This document shows, piece by piece, positions 33,796-42,736 of a stretch of DNA of 64,000 nucleotides; position 1 is the first letter of the stretch, and every line of letters starts with the position of its first letter. The DNA comes from an uncultured bacterium (GTDB lineage: Bacteria > Bacteroidota > Ignavibacteria > Kapaibacteriales > UBA2268): the NCBI GenBank assembly GCA_937875295.1, contig CALLXS010000054.1, positions 1 to 64,000 on the forward strand, in the 5' to 3' direction. The notes beneath the pieces were generated by a model. The model had not been told where the DNA came from. It ran no database searches and worked only from the letters and a program-made list of their open reading frames with translations. A program made the position numbers and the translations under genes.

Positions 33796-34626
33796 TTAAG
33801 CCCTGATATCTACTCTATTTTGAGCCAATGGGGAGTTTATTGCCGTTTGTGAGTTTGAATTACTTTTATAAGCCGAAAGTAATTTACTTGAATTGCTTGC
33901 AAGAGTATTATTTGAAGTATTGATTCCTGATTTCGAGCTATCACTATCTTCAGATTCCGAAGAAGTTAATTCAGATCGTGCAGCTGCTTCGTTGCTTTTT
34001 GCTGATGATGCGACGCTGTAATCTTGTCCAGATGGTTCAGAGGGTGCCATAGCTGCTCTTTGGACTTGTTGCATTTTCCTAATTGTTGCTTCAGGGTCGC
34101 CTTCGACTGGACTCATATCGATTTGAACTTCTCCACCGATAGCATATTGCTTACCATCTGGTCCAGTTTGATAAGAATATGATGCCCCACCACGTACAAT
34201 ACCACTACCTGCTGCTATATGAGTTTGTTCATGCTGACGAACTTCTGCATCTCTTTTTTCTAAATTTTTAATTAAAGCTTTATCTTCGTCAGAGAAATCT
34301 TCTTCACTATTTGACTCATTATTTACATTATTATCTTTTTTGGATTTTTTCTCTTTTTCATCTACTTTTTCATCTTTTAATTTATTATCTGTTTCTTGTA
34401 AAGTTTTTGGTAAAAATCGAGTTGCGTTCTCTGAAGCGATAAAAGTTTTATATTCCTCAGATAGCGCAATAGAATCATCATAATTTGGTTTATATATAGC
34501 ACTTTCTTGCTCTTGCAGTGGTTGGTTAGTACCATTACCTTGAGTAGGAAAATCAATTGATTTAGCAGCATATAATGGGTGCGACCTAAATAAATTAATT
34601 GCCATATGTGTAGCGCTTACAGCCAT
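33796..34626 (-). CDS. SprA-related putative metalloprotease
   Basis: The 276-residue protein has a disordered, Ser/Asn/Lys-rich N-terminus with a charged block (KDEKVDEKEKKSKKDN, about 82-97). The conserved centre is VRQHEQTHIAAGSG, an HExxH zinc-site pattern. It is followed by GGASYSYQTGPDGKQYAIGGEV-IDMSPVEGDPEATIRKMQQVQRAAMAP. This corresponds to the SprA-related family (also annotated as CJM1_0395-like metalloproteases), common in flagellated and gliding bacteria, with no established role. No signal peptide is visible. It is downstream of and separated by a terminator from the CoA transferase, and it converges with pyrE. Confidence 0.8.
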   Translation of the reverse strand: MAVSATHMAINLFRSHPLYAAKSIDFPTQGNGTNQPLQEQESAIYKPNYDDSIALSEEYKTFIASENATRFLPKTLQETDNKLKDEKVDEKEKKSKKDNNVNNESNSEEDFSDEDKALIKNLEKRDAEVRQHEQTHIAAGSGIVRGGASYSYQTGPDGKQYAIGGEVQIDMSPVEGDPEATIRKMQQVQRAAMAPSEPSGQDYSVASSAKSNEAAARSELTSSESEDSDSSKSGINTSNNTLASNSSKLLSAYKSNSNSQTAINSPLAQNRVDIRA

Positions 34627-34684
34627 ATTATAATTTTTTATTTTGATTTATAAAAACGATAAAACGAATAATAATGAAAAAATA

Positions 34685-34740
34685 AAATATCCGATAATTA
34701 TATATAGAATGTACTATTTTTTTGAATTATCGGATATTTT
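34685..34740 (-). terminator. Terminator after CoA transferase
   Basis: A 15-bp stem, AAATATCCGATAATT (34685-34699) with its complement at 34725-34739, has T-rich flanks on both strands. On the minus strand it lies 47 bases beyond the CaiB-type gene. Confidence 0.85.
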
Positions 34741-34786
34741 TAGATAATCTTTAATTTTTTTTTCGTTTGATAAAAGTTAATTATAA

Positions 34787-35980
34787 TTATATTATACCAT
34801 TTTCTTTATATTGTTTTATATCCTCAAGTGAATAACCTATTTTAGTCAGGATTTCTTCAGTATTTTGAGATAAAGTTGGCGGTGGAGCATCTACTTCACC
34901 CGGTGTTTTGCTTAGCTTTGCTGTCATATTGAATACTTTAATTTCGCCTATACCTTCTGCATTTACTGTAGCGAAAGTATTTCTATGTTTAATTTGAGGA
35001 GCATTGAGTGCATCTTCGAGAGAGAGAATTTCACCAGAAGGAACTCCTTCTTTATTTAATATTTCAACCCATAGCGATGTATCTTTAGTCATTAATTTTT
35101 CTTCTAAAAGAGGAGTAAGCTCAAATCTATTTTTTTTGCGATTTTCACGTTCTTTAAATCTTGGATCTTCTAATAATTCTTGACATCCGAGTAAATTACA
35201 AACTGATTGCCATTGTTCTTGTTTATTTGCTGCGATATTAATGAATCCATCTTTAGTGCGGAAAGTGCCAGAAGGTGCAGCAGTAAAATTATCATTTCCT
35301 AATAATTGTGGTTGTTGATTGCCTATCATTAAATTAGCTGCTACCCATCCTAGTGCAGGCATAATTGAATCGAGAAGGGCTACATCAATGAATTGACCTT
35401 CACCGGTTCTTTCGCGGTGAAATAGTGCTGCCATTATTGCATTTGATGCATTTAGTCCCCCTACTGTATCGCAAAGTGGGAATCCAGTTCTAAGAGGATT
35501 TAGAGTTTTATCGCCATTAATTGACATTACTCCACTTAATCCTTGAATTATTTGGTCATAAGCAGGTTTTTTAGCATCTGGACCAGTGGAACCGAAACCA
35601 GAAATAGCACAGAAAATAATTTTATTATTTATTTTTTTTAGTTCTTCATAACCAATTCCGAGTTTATCCATTACTCCTGGTCGGAAGTTTTCGACTACAA
35701 TATCAGCAGTTTCAGCTAATTTTTTAAATATCTCGACAGCTTTAGGCTCTTTTAAATTTAAAGTAACAGACTTTTTATTAGAATTTTGAGCTAAAAAGCT
35801 CGTACCCATTAACTTTTTATTATATTCTGGTACGCATCCTAAAGCTCGTGCTAAATCCCCTCCCTTTGGATTTTCAATTTTAATTACTTCAGCTCCTAAA
35901 AAAGCTAAATTTAATGTTGCAAAGGGTCCAGAGAGAACATTTGTCATATCTAATACTCTAATACCTTCTAATACCTTCAT
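34787..35980 (-). CDS. CaiB/BaiF-family CoA transferase
   Basis: This 397-residue class III CoA transferase moves CoA between carboxylic acids through an aspartyl-CoA intermediate. The N-terminal signature is LEGIRVLDMTNVLSGPFATLNLAFLGAEVIKIENPKGGD. The catalytic Asp lies in AYDQIIQGLSGVM (about residue 163). Other marks are NKKSVTLNLKEPKA, VVENFRPGVMDKLG and GFGSTGP. The substrate cannot be read from the sequence; relatives act on formyl, succinyl, carnitine or mesaconyl CoA. It ends at a strong terminator and lies 67 bases after the OmpA-fusion gene on the same strand. No acyl-CoA partner gene is adjacent. Confidence 0.9.
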   Translation of the reverse strand: MKVLEGIRVLDMTNVLSGPFATLNLAFLGAEVIKIENPKGGDLARALGCVPEYNKKLMGTSFLAQNSNKKSVTLNLKEPKAVEIFKKLAETADIVVENFRPGVMDKLGIGYEELKKINNKIIFCAISGFGSTGPDAKKPAYDQIIQGLSGVMSINGDKTLNPLRTGFPLCDTVGGLNASNAIMAALFHRERTGEGQFIDVALLDSIMPALGWVAANLMIGNQQPQLLGNDNFTAAPSGTFRTKDGFINIAANKQEQWQSVCNLLGCQELLEDPRFKERENRKKNRFELTPLLEEKLMTKDTSLWVEILNKEGVPSGEILSLEDALNAPQIKHRNTFATVNAEGIGEIKVFNMTAKLSKTPGEVDAPPPTLSQNTEEILTKIGYSLEDIKQYKENGII

Positions 35981-36047
35981 TTTAAAACCTCGATTAATTT
36001 AATATATTTTAAAAATTATAAATTCCCAAATAAACTATAAAAAATAA

Positions 36048-38795
36048 TTATTTTCTACTAAGTTTAATTTCAATTCTTCTATTTTTTGCTCTTCCTTCTT
36101 CAGATTCATTTGTTGCAATAGGTTTTATACTACCCATGCCGATTGAAATAATAGAATTATTATCAACGCCATGGTTAATTAAATATTTAGCAACAGCGTC
36201 AGCTCTTTGCTTTGATAGATTATTATTGCTTTCTTCAGTTCCTATGGCATCAGTATGAGCTGAAATTTCAATTATTAAATTTGGATTTGATTTAAGGAAA
36301 TCTGCTAATCTATTTAAATAACTATAAGCTGCTTCGTTTATGACGAATTGTCTTGATTCAAAAACAATTTCTTCTAATATTATACTTTTTTGCTTAGAAA
36401 CAACATCATCTATCGATAATAATTTGAAATTTTCTATAAGCGGTGTGCCTTTTAAGATATGAATTGCATCAATTTCTTTAGTAAAAGGGATATACCCATT
36501 AGCCGAAGCAGTCATAAAATAAATTTTACCTTCTTGCAAATTTGTAAAATATTTACCATTTGTATCGGTATCCATAGACAATAATGTTTCATCAGAAAGC
36601 ATTTCATTTATATAAATTGTTGCATTAATTGGAGTGCCGTTTTCATTTGATACTGAGCCTGATATTGTAGATTTCGGATTTTTAAAGACAAAATTATATT
36701 CCAAAGTATCGCCTTTTTGGATTTGCGACATATCGATTATTGTCTGAATAGTGTCGTAATTTGGTGTAGAAGCAATTACTTTATATATTTGATTTTCTGG
36801 TAAATCAATTTCGTAATACCCCGTAATTGCATTTGAAATATTCTTGTATAATTTTCCAGTTTTATCAGTAAAAGTGAGTTGTGATTGCACTTTCCAATTA
36901 TCTTCATCTCTGCATATTCCTCTTAAAAATGCTGAATTAGTTGCTTCTTGTCCTTTTGGTTTAATTATAGCAGAATAAGTAGAAATAATATCGCTAGAAA
37001 TGTTATTTAAATTTTTATCAATATCGTCATAGATTTCATATTCCTTGCCGAGAGTTAGCTTTGTGAGAAGACCAGAATTATATTTAGAAAAATCTAAAAT
37101 CGAATAAACTGAAGCTCCGGCTTTCCAATATTTTTTTATTAATTCTGGTTCGGTAATTTGAGAATTAGTCTGGAAAGTTGGTTCATCGGTGATGAGAATA
37201 ATGATTTTTTTAGAGTCTGGTCTAAATTTTAAATCTAAAGCTTCATCTAAAGCAATTGACGAGACTTCATCGATAGCATTAGCTCTTATCCCGGAATAAA
37301 ATTTTACAAATTTGTTGATTTCATCAGTTGGTTGTAATACTTCATAAATTTGTTCTCCATAAAGTATACCACCAATATTAAAATCAATACCTTTAATTTC
37401 TAATGCTCTAAAGAAATTATTTAGTTTTAATTTTATTTCATCAATTATATTAATTAGAGTTGGTGAGCAATCTTGAAGAAAGACTATATCAATTTTTTCT
37501 TTTGGCATAGCATTAACTTCATCTATTGTAACAAATTTATATGAAGTATCTGCTAAAATAAAATCTTTTCGGCTTAATTTAGGTACATCTCTGCCGTATT
37601 GATCTTTTACTTTAAATCTAATAATTTTTTGATTTGTATTAATAATTGCTTCTTTTTGTGAAATTATGTTATAATTCCAAGGTGTGCGAATTATTGATTT
37701 ATTTAAATCATCTAATAGCAAGTTTGGAGTTTGGTAATACCTATTTGCAATATATTTCATTGCATTGTTTTTCTGCGAAGCAGTATTCAGTTCATTATAA
37801 ATTGTTTTATAATTTGAGCCAGCATTATTAATAATTTGTATAATTTCTTTTGGTGTGGCTGTATTATCAGCTGGACTCCACAAATAACCATTATCAGAAA
37901 TACCAGCATCAGAGGACTTCACAGAAATTGTGCTACGATTTCTTAAATCAGCAGTATTAAGGAATCTCTCAGTTTTTAATCTAAGAAATAGGTTGCTTCC
38001 TGTATATTTATTAGTAGAAAATTTCGGAATTATGCCAACTGAAAATTTATCAATAGATAATTCCACTCCTAATCTAAAAGTATTATCTTCATATTTATAA
38101 CCCAAACTAAATATAGCATAATCACTCAATCCTCCTAAACTGATATAAACATCAGGTGAAAATTTAGAATTACCTCTAAAATGAGCTTGAGGAGAATATC
38201 CAATATTTGTATGCAATGTCATCCATTCAAACGGAGAATATATGAGACCAAGAGTCCAATTAAAATAATCAAAATCTTTATACATATTACTCACTCCAAA
38301 TGAAGTAATAAGCGAAGAAATTGGAGTATAAACTAAAGATGAATTGAATCTAAATGTCTTTAAGTTATATTTATCATCAAATTTCCCTCTGTACATAGCT
38401 GAAGCTCCCCACCACAACTTATTTGGTACTATATTAAATCCAATTCCGGCAAAAAGTGATTTATAAGCTTTAATAGAATCTATATTATCAGGATATTTAT
38501 CCATTACGAAACCAAGCCCAAAGTTATTTACTTTAGCAAATAAATCAAATTGACCATTAATTAATCCAAATTTATTATCTACAGGTACTCCTACTAAAAA
38601 ATCAGCTACTCCGCGAATACCCAATAATCCGGGATTCCATTGTACAGCACTTGCGTCGCTGAGCATACCAAGAGGTCTGTTAGTGAAATCATAAGGTGTG
38701 TTATAATATGGAGAGCTAAAATTTTGGCTAAATAAATTATAGTAACCTAAAATTATAGTCAATATAATAAATATATTTTTAGATATTTTTATCAT
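36048..38795 (-). CDS. Outer-membrane barrel / VWA-like / OmpA fusion protein
   Basis: The 915-residue protein has a signal peptide (about 1-23) and a beta-rich N-terminal region (30-285) resembling PorV/PorP-type barrels (NPGLLGIRGVADFLVG, SLGYKYEDNTFRLGVEL). A von Willebrand A-like region at about 400-590 follows (IDIVFLQDCSPTLINIIDE, KIIILITDEPTFQ). Two carboxypeptidase-regulatory-like beta sandwiches lie near 630-790 (ISGSVSNENGTPINATIYI). The end is an OmpA peptidoglycan-binding domain (IIEISAHTDAIGTEESNNNLSKQRADAVAKYL, RAKNRRIEIKL). The VWA metal site is altered: the DxSxS position reads DCSPT, and the metal Asp and first Ser are kept. It probably links the outer membrane to the wall and could sense or bind a ligand. 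Similar fusions occur near T9SS/gliding genes; that role is inferred. Confidence 0.82.
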   Translation of the reverse strand: MIKISKNIFIILTIILGYYNLFSQNFSSPYYNTPYDFTNRPLGMLSDASAVQWNPGLLGIRGVADFLVGVPVDNKFGLINGQFDLFAKVNNFGLGFVMDKYPDNIDSIKAYKSLFAGIGFNIVPNKLWWGASAMYRGKFDDKYNLKTFRFNSSLVYTPISSLITSFGVSNMYKDFDYFNWTLGLIYSPFEWMTLHTNIGYSPQAHFRGNSKFSPDVYISLGGLSDYAIFSLGYKYEDNTFRLGVELSIDKFSVGIIPKFSTNKYTGSNLFLRLKTERFLNTADLRNRSTISVKSSDAGISDNGYLWSPADNTATPKEIIQIINNAGSNYKTIYNELNTASQKNNAMKYIANRYYQTPNLLLDDLNKSIIRTPWNYNIISQKEAIINTNQKIIRFKVKDQYGRDVPKLSRKDFILADTSYKFVTIDEVNAMPKEKIDIVFLQDCSPTLINIIDEIKLKLNNFFRALEIKGIDFNIGGILYGEQIYEVLQPTDEINKFVKFYSGIRANAIDEVSSIALDEALDLKFRPDSKKIIILITDEPTFQTNSQITEPELIKKYWKAGASVYSILDFSKYNSGLLTKLTLGKEYEIYDDIDKNLNNISSDIISTYSAIIKPKGQEATNSAFLRGICRDEDNWKVQSQLTFTDKTGKLYKNISNAITGYYEIDLPENQIYKVIASTPNYDTIQTIIDMSQIQKGDTLEYNFVFKNPKSTISGSVSNENGTPINATIYINEMLSDETLLSMDTDTNGKYFTNLQEGKIYFMTASANGYIPFTKEIDAIHILKGTPLIENFKLLSIDDVVSKQKSIILEEIVFESRQFVINEAAYSYLNRLADFLKSNPNLIIEISAHTDAIGTEESNNNLSKQRADAVAKYLINHGVDNNSIISIGMGSIKPIATNESEEGRAKNRRIEIKLSRK

Positions 38796-39126
38796 TCAAT
38801 TTTTTTAATAATTAGATTATTTTATTTCAGAAATTTAAATATTGCAAATATATGATTTTTGTAACAATTTTTAATATTAAATAAATAATATTTTATTTGA
38901 TAGAACAAAATGATTCATTCAATTTATTGTTGTTTATTATTTGTAGAATATTATACTTTGGCTAATAATCTACGTACACTTTTTTTGAAATTTGTGATGA
39001 GAAATTATTAATTGATTTTGTAATTAATTATAAATAAAAGAGTTAGAAGAAATATTTAAAAATGGCATTGCTTTTGTAAAATACCCTACATTAATTAAAA
39101 TAATTTTTAAATAATTAGGTGAAACA
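38796..39126. other. 331-bp divergent intergenic region, OmpA fusion / flgB
   Basis: No gene is supported here. The region is very AT-rich. It should hold the leftward promoter of the OmpA-fusion gene; TATATTTG on the minus strand at 38845-38852 fits a -7 element, but no -33 element is seen at the right distance. It should also hold the rightward promoter of the flagellar operon (see the sigma-54-like site at 39063). No tRNA- or riboswitch-like structure was recognised. Confidence 0.6.
39063..39078 (+). promoter_or_regulatory. Weak sigma-54-like promoter of the flgB operon
   Basis: TGGCATTGCTTTTGTA resembles the -24/-12 pattern TGGCAC-N5-TTGCA with the correct GG-to-TG spacing. The -12 element reads TTGT instead of TTGC, a mismatch at an important base. 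It lies 49 bases before the flgB ATG, a sensible distance. Confidence 0.35.
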
Positions 39127-39549
39127 ATGATTTATAATAATTCTTTATTTAAAAATAGAGTACCAATTCTAAATAAAGCTCTTGATGCTTATGCTTTAAG
39201 ACAGCAAACAATATCCAAAAATATTGCAAATGCGACTTCACCTCATTATAGACCAGAAGAAGTTCGTTTCGAAGAATATTTTCATACTCCGGAATTAGCA
39301 ATCTCCGGAGTGCAAAGCGAAGACACTCATATTCCAATAGGTGCACCGCAGGTCAATGGTATTGAAGCAGGGAAAGATGAAGCTCCTGTACCGCGCCCAG
39401 AAGTGTATTTCTCTGGCGAGACTCATGTAAATATAGATAAGGAAATGAGCGAATTAGCTCAAAATCAAATAAAATTCCGATTTGCTTCTAGAGCAATGAA
39501 AAATTATTTTACTGGGATGATGTCCGCAATTACCGGATATAAACAATAA
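39127..39549 (+). CDS. flgB: Flagellar basal-body rod protein FlgB
   Basis: The 140-residue proximal rod protein has the N-terminal rod motif LDAYALRQQTISKNIANATSPHYRPEEVRFEEYF (residues 17-50), where the helix ends in NIANA-TP-Y. The C-terminal helix KEMSELAQNQIKFRFASRAMKNYFTGM matches the pattern in rod proteins. It assembles the axial rod across the periplasm. AGGTGA precedes the ATG at 39127. It is the first gene of the basal-body operon, 33 bases before flgC. Confidence 0.95.
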   Translation: MIYNNSLFKNRVPILNKALDAYALRQQTISKNIANATSPHYRPEEVRFEEYFHTPELAISGVQSEDTHIPIGAPQVNGIEAGKDEAPVPRPEVYFSGETHVNIDKEMSELAQNQIKFRFASRAMKNYFTGMMSAITGYKQ

Positions 39550-39582
39550 TATTTAGATTATAAACTTAAAAAATATAAAACT

Positions 39583-40068
39583 ATGGCAGAGAATTTATTT
39601 TCATCATTTGATATTACAGGGCAAGGCTTAAGTGTGCAAAGAATGCGATTAAGCTCAATTGCCAAAAATATTGCAAATGCAAATACTACTCGTGGGGAAT
39701 ATGGAAAACCTTACGAAAGAGAAGTTGTAGTAGTACGTTCGATCCCTCAAAGTCCCTTTGGGCAAGAGCTCGATAGCAGAATAAAACTATCTCGCACAGA
39801 TAATGCTCATTCTCCAAATGCTGAACCATACTCATATCCCGGTGATTATAGAGTGCTAAAAGCAAATACTTCAAGGGATAATACTCCCGCAAGGTTAGTT
39901 TATGACCCTGCACATCCAGATGCTGATGATAATGGTTATGTACATTATCCAAATGTAAATATTGTAACTGAAATGGTAGAAATGATTTCCGCTCAGCGTG
40001 GATTCGAAGCAGGAGCAAATGTATTAGAAAGTGCAAAAAATATAGCTCGTGATTCGATGGAAATATAA
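39583..40068 (+). CDS. flgC: Flagellar basal-body rod protein FlgC
   Basis: The 161-residue proximal rod protein has an N-terminal FDITGQGLSVQRMRLSSIAKNIANANTTRG helix, the conserved YEREVVVV segment, and YDPAHPDADDNGYVHYPNVNIVTEMVEMISAQRGFEAGANVLESAKN. The DENGYV-YPNVN motif is the hallmark of FlgC. It is the normal length. It follows flgB closely and precedes a small unassigned gene. Confidence 0.97.
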   Translation: MAENLFSSFDITGQGLSVQRMRLSSIAKNIANANTTRGEYGKPYEREVVVVRSIPQSPFGQELDSRIKLSRTDNAHSPNAEPYSYPGDYRVLKANTSRDNTPARLVYDPAHPDADDNGYVHYPNVNIVTEMVEMISAQRGFEAGANVLESAKNIARDSMEI

Positions 40069-40141
40069 TTTATTGGTTTTGAAATAATAAAAAGTAATTA
40101 AAACAAATTTTCCAATATAAAACAATTAATTAATAAAAGGT

Positions 40142-40441
40142 ATGAATTTAACTGCATTAAAAATTTATCAAGATAATCAAACTACTAAAAAAGTAGTCCA
40201 ATCTGCGATAATTAAAAGTAGCAGAGTAAATTCAAATTCGGCAACAGATATGATACAATCTAAAATATCAAATACATCCGCCGAAACAAGAGGTGTAATT
40301 TCTAAAGGTGAAAGGAGTCACAATACGAAATTTAATCCTCATAATTCAGCCAGAGTAGAGCTTCATGAGGTATTTAACCGTAATGGGAAAATATCAACTC
40401 AAAGCTTTACCAAAGGTAGTTTGGTGGATTTCACAGTTTAA
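40142..40441 (+). CDS. Unassigned small protein between flgC and fliE
   Basis: I recognise no family. The 99-residue, Ser/Asn/Thr/Lys-rich protein has no signal peptide and no hydrophobic segment. It looks largely disordered apart from a C-terminal part, RVELHEVFNRNGKISTQSFTKGSLVDFTV, which could form strands. The ATG at 40142 has AAAAGG upstream, and the gene has the same strand and spacing as the flagellar genes. Disordered N-termini are also typical of flagellar export substrates and rod caps, so an exported or assembly-related role is possible but unproven. Confidence 0.6.
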   Translation: MNLTALKIYQDNQTTKKVVQSAIIKSSRVNSNSATDMIQSKISNTSAETRGVISKGERSHNTKFNPHNSARVELHEVFNRNGKISTQSFTKGSLVDFTV

Positions 40442-40564
40442 GGATGAACTGCAGGAAATTAGATAAGTCAAAAATAAATTGCTGATTAATATTTTGCAGG
40501 ATGCACAATATTATACAATAACTAAAATAAGTATATAATATAATAAATAGAAGGAAGCTCTATT

Positions 40565-40873
40565 ATGGTAGTAAATGAAATTGACCCCTCTAAATTATAT
40601 TCTCCGTTAATACAGCAGAGAATACAAAATGACCCGGTATATAGACCGCAAGATACTACATTCGTAGACTCATTAAAGTCTTTTATCAAAGACGTTGATA
40701 ATCAGCAAAAAGAGTCCGGCGAAATGACTGAAATGCTCATTAAAGGTGAAGCCGTTGACCTCCACGATGTGATGATTTCTGCTGAAAAAGCAAAAACCAC
40801 TTTTACATTATTGATGGAAGTAAGAAATAAATTCCTAGATGTATATCGCGAAACGATGCGAATGTCTGTGTAA
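40565..40873 (+). CDS. fliE: Flagellar hook-basal body complex protein FliE
   Basis: The 102-residue protein joins the MS ring and the rod. The family pattern is present: FVDSLKSFIKDVDNQQKESGEMTEMLIKGEAVDLHDVMISAEKAKTTFTLLMEVRNKFLDVYRETMRMSV. It has the D-L-DVMIA-EKA---F-L---VRNK---AY-E-M-M order typical of FliE. GAAGGA precedes the ATG by nine bases. It sits directly before fliF, which is the usual position. Confidence 0.97.
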   Translation: MVVNEIDPSKLYSPLIQQRIQNDPVYRPQDTTFVDSLKSFIKDVDNQQKESGEMTEMLIKGEAVDLHDVMISAEKAKTTFTLLMEVRNKFLDVYRETMRMSV

Positions 40874-40933
40874 TTATTTAAATTCAACAAAATTTAACTT
40901 AATAAATTATTAAAAAAGGAATATTTTAATAAA

Positions 40934-42673
40934 ATGGCTAATAATAAATTTATAGAGCAAACCAAAAGTATATATACAAAGATGCCAATGTGGCAAAAAT
41001 TAGGCTTATTTGCTGTGATTGGTATAGCAATAGCAGGTATGATTCTACTTATTGCAAATACCGGAAACAAAACTACATATGCGGTGTTATATTCTGATAT
41101 TGATCCATCAGAAGGTGCAAAAGTAGTAGAAAGCTTAAAAGGGAAAAATATTCAGTATAAACTACAAGATGGAGGTAAGACAATCTTAGTTGATTCTGCC
41201 TTTGTCTATGAGCAAAGACTTGAACTCGCTAAAGAAGGCATTCCAGCTTCTGGTGGAATAGGTTATGAAATATTTGACCAAACTAATCTCGGAATGAGCG
41301 AATTTGTACAACAATTAAATTACCGAAGAGCTTTAGAGGGTGAATTAGCTCGTACTATTGGTACTTTAAATGAAGTGCAAAAAGCAAGAGTACATATTGT
41401 AATTCCAGAAAAAACACTTTTTGAGAAAGACCAAAAGCAACCTACTGCATCAGTGATTTTACATTTTAAAAATGGAAGAAATATTGATAATGCAAGCATT
41501 TCTGGAATTCAAAATTTAGTCGCAAGCTCTGTCGAGGGAATGAATACCTCTGCAGTTACAGTTGTTGATTATAGAGGTAAAGTATTATCTGCACCTCCAC
41601 TTGATAATAATAGTATTACCGGGCTTACCTCACAGCAATTCTCTCAGCAGGTAGAAGTAGAACAAAATATGTCTAATAAAGTGCAATCACTTTTAGACGG
41701 AGTCCTTGGATTTGGAAATTCTGAAGTGAGAGTATCGGCTGAATTAGATTTCACACAGGTAGATAAAACAATCACTGATTATGACCCTGATAAACAAATT
41801 GTTCGTAGTGAGCAAACAATTATTGATAGTAGCAAATCATCTGATTCTCTTAGCTATCCTGCTGTTAATATGTCTAAAGGTACAAGTAATCAAATTGCAA
41901 ATTATGAAATAGCGAAGTCTGTATCGAGAATAATTGAAGGAGTGGGCAGTATCAAAAGGTTATCTGTTGCGGTATTAATTAATGGTACTCAGAAAATTAC
42001 AGACGTTAACGGTACTCCACAGGCTCAATATATTCCTCGTACTGAAGAAGAAATTAATAAATTAACTGAAATAGTAAAAAATGCAGTTGGATATGACGTT
42101 ACAAGAAATGACCAAGTATATTTAGAAAATGTTCCATTCGAGACATTGAATGAGAGTCTAATACCGGTAAAAAAAGAAGAAATTATATGGTATCAACAAC
42201 CAGAGAATCTAAAATTGATTGGTTTAGTAATTGTGATGTTAATCACTCTGTTTTTAATCTTTAGACTACTGCAATCTAAAGTAATGAAAGATAGAATTCG
42301 TATAGCTATGTCATTACCTGATAAAATAGTTTATTCTCCTGAGGAAAGCGATTCGGATTTATTAGATCAAAAAGAACTCGAGGAATTAGTATTCGAAGAT
42401 GATGAACTATTATTACTTCCTGCTCAATTACCTGACCAACTATTGCTCGAAGGTGATAGAGAAGATATGAGCTTCGAGGAATTCGAAGAAGATGAAAGTG
42501 ATAATAGCTTCCATGATAATGCTATACCTTCTGCGTCTCCTATAGAAATTCCAGAAATGACTGAAGAAGATTTATTTAGGATAGATTTGAGGAATAAAGT
42601 AACTGATTATATTGATGAAGACCCTCAAGAAGCCTTAAAATTAGTAAGAATATTGTTATCTAAAGATAGCTAA
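40934..42673 (+). CDS. fliF: Flagellar MS-ring protein FliF
   Basis: The 579-residue protein forms the inner-membrane MS ring. The transmembrane helices are at about 22-44 (LGLFAVIGIAIAGMILLIA) and 428-448 (LIGLVIVMLITLFLIFRLL). Between them are the ring-building motifs: YAVLYSDIDPSEGAKVVE, LAKEGIPASGGIGYEIFDQTNLGMSEFVQQ, then YRRALEGELARTI and KARVHIVIPEKTLF. The acidic cytoplasmic tail ends DYIDEDPQEALKLVRILLS, the FliG-binding helix. The tail before it is unusually rich in Glu/Asp (about 460-545). The gene is 60 bases after fliE. Confidence 0.97.
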   Translation: MANNKFIEQTKSIYTKMPMWQKLGLFAVIGIAIAGMILLIANTGNKTTYAVLYSDIDPSEGAKVVESLKGKNIQYKLQDGGKTILVDSAFVYEQRLELAKEGIPASGGIGYEIFDQTNLGMSEFVQQLNYRRALEGELARTIGTLNEVQKARVHIVIPEKTLFEKDQKQPTASVILHFKNGRNIDNASISGIQNLVASSVEGMNTSAVTVVDYRGKVLSAPPLDNNSITGLTSQQFSQQVEVEQNMSNKVQSLLDGVLGFGNSEVRVSAELDFTQVDKTITDYDPDKQIVRSEQTIIDSSKSSDSLSYPAVNMSKGTSNQIANYEIAKSVSRIIEGVGSIKRLSVAVLINGTQKITDVNGTPQAQYIPRTEEEINKLTEIVKNAVGYDVTRNDQVYLENVPFETLNESLIPVKKEEIIWYQQPENLKLIGLVIVMLITLFLIFRLLQSKVMKDRIRIAMSLPDKIVYSPEESDSDLLDQKELEELVFEDDELLLLPAQLPDQLLLEGDREDMSFEEFEEDESDNSFHDNAIPSASPIEIPEMTEEDLFRIDLRNKVTDYIDEDPQEALKLVRILLSKDS

Positions 42674-42736
42674 TTAAAATAAATTTTTAACTTAGTATTC
42701 TATCTTTAATTAAATAAAAATATATTGCAATAAAAG

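Noticed and set aside
39286..39311. 8-bp inverted repeat ACTCCGGA / TCCGGAGT inside flgB
   Set aside because: The core TCCGGA is self-complementary, so two copies always pair; short and likely chance.
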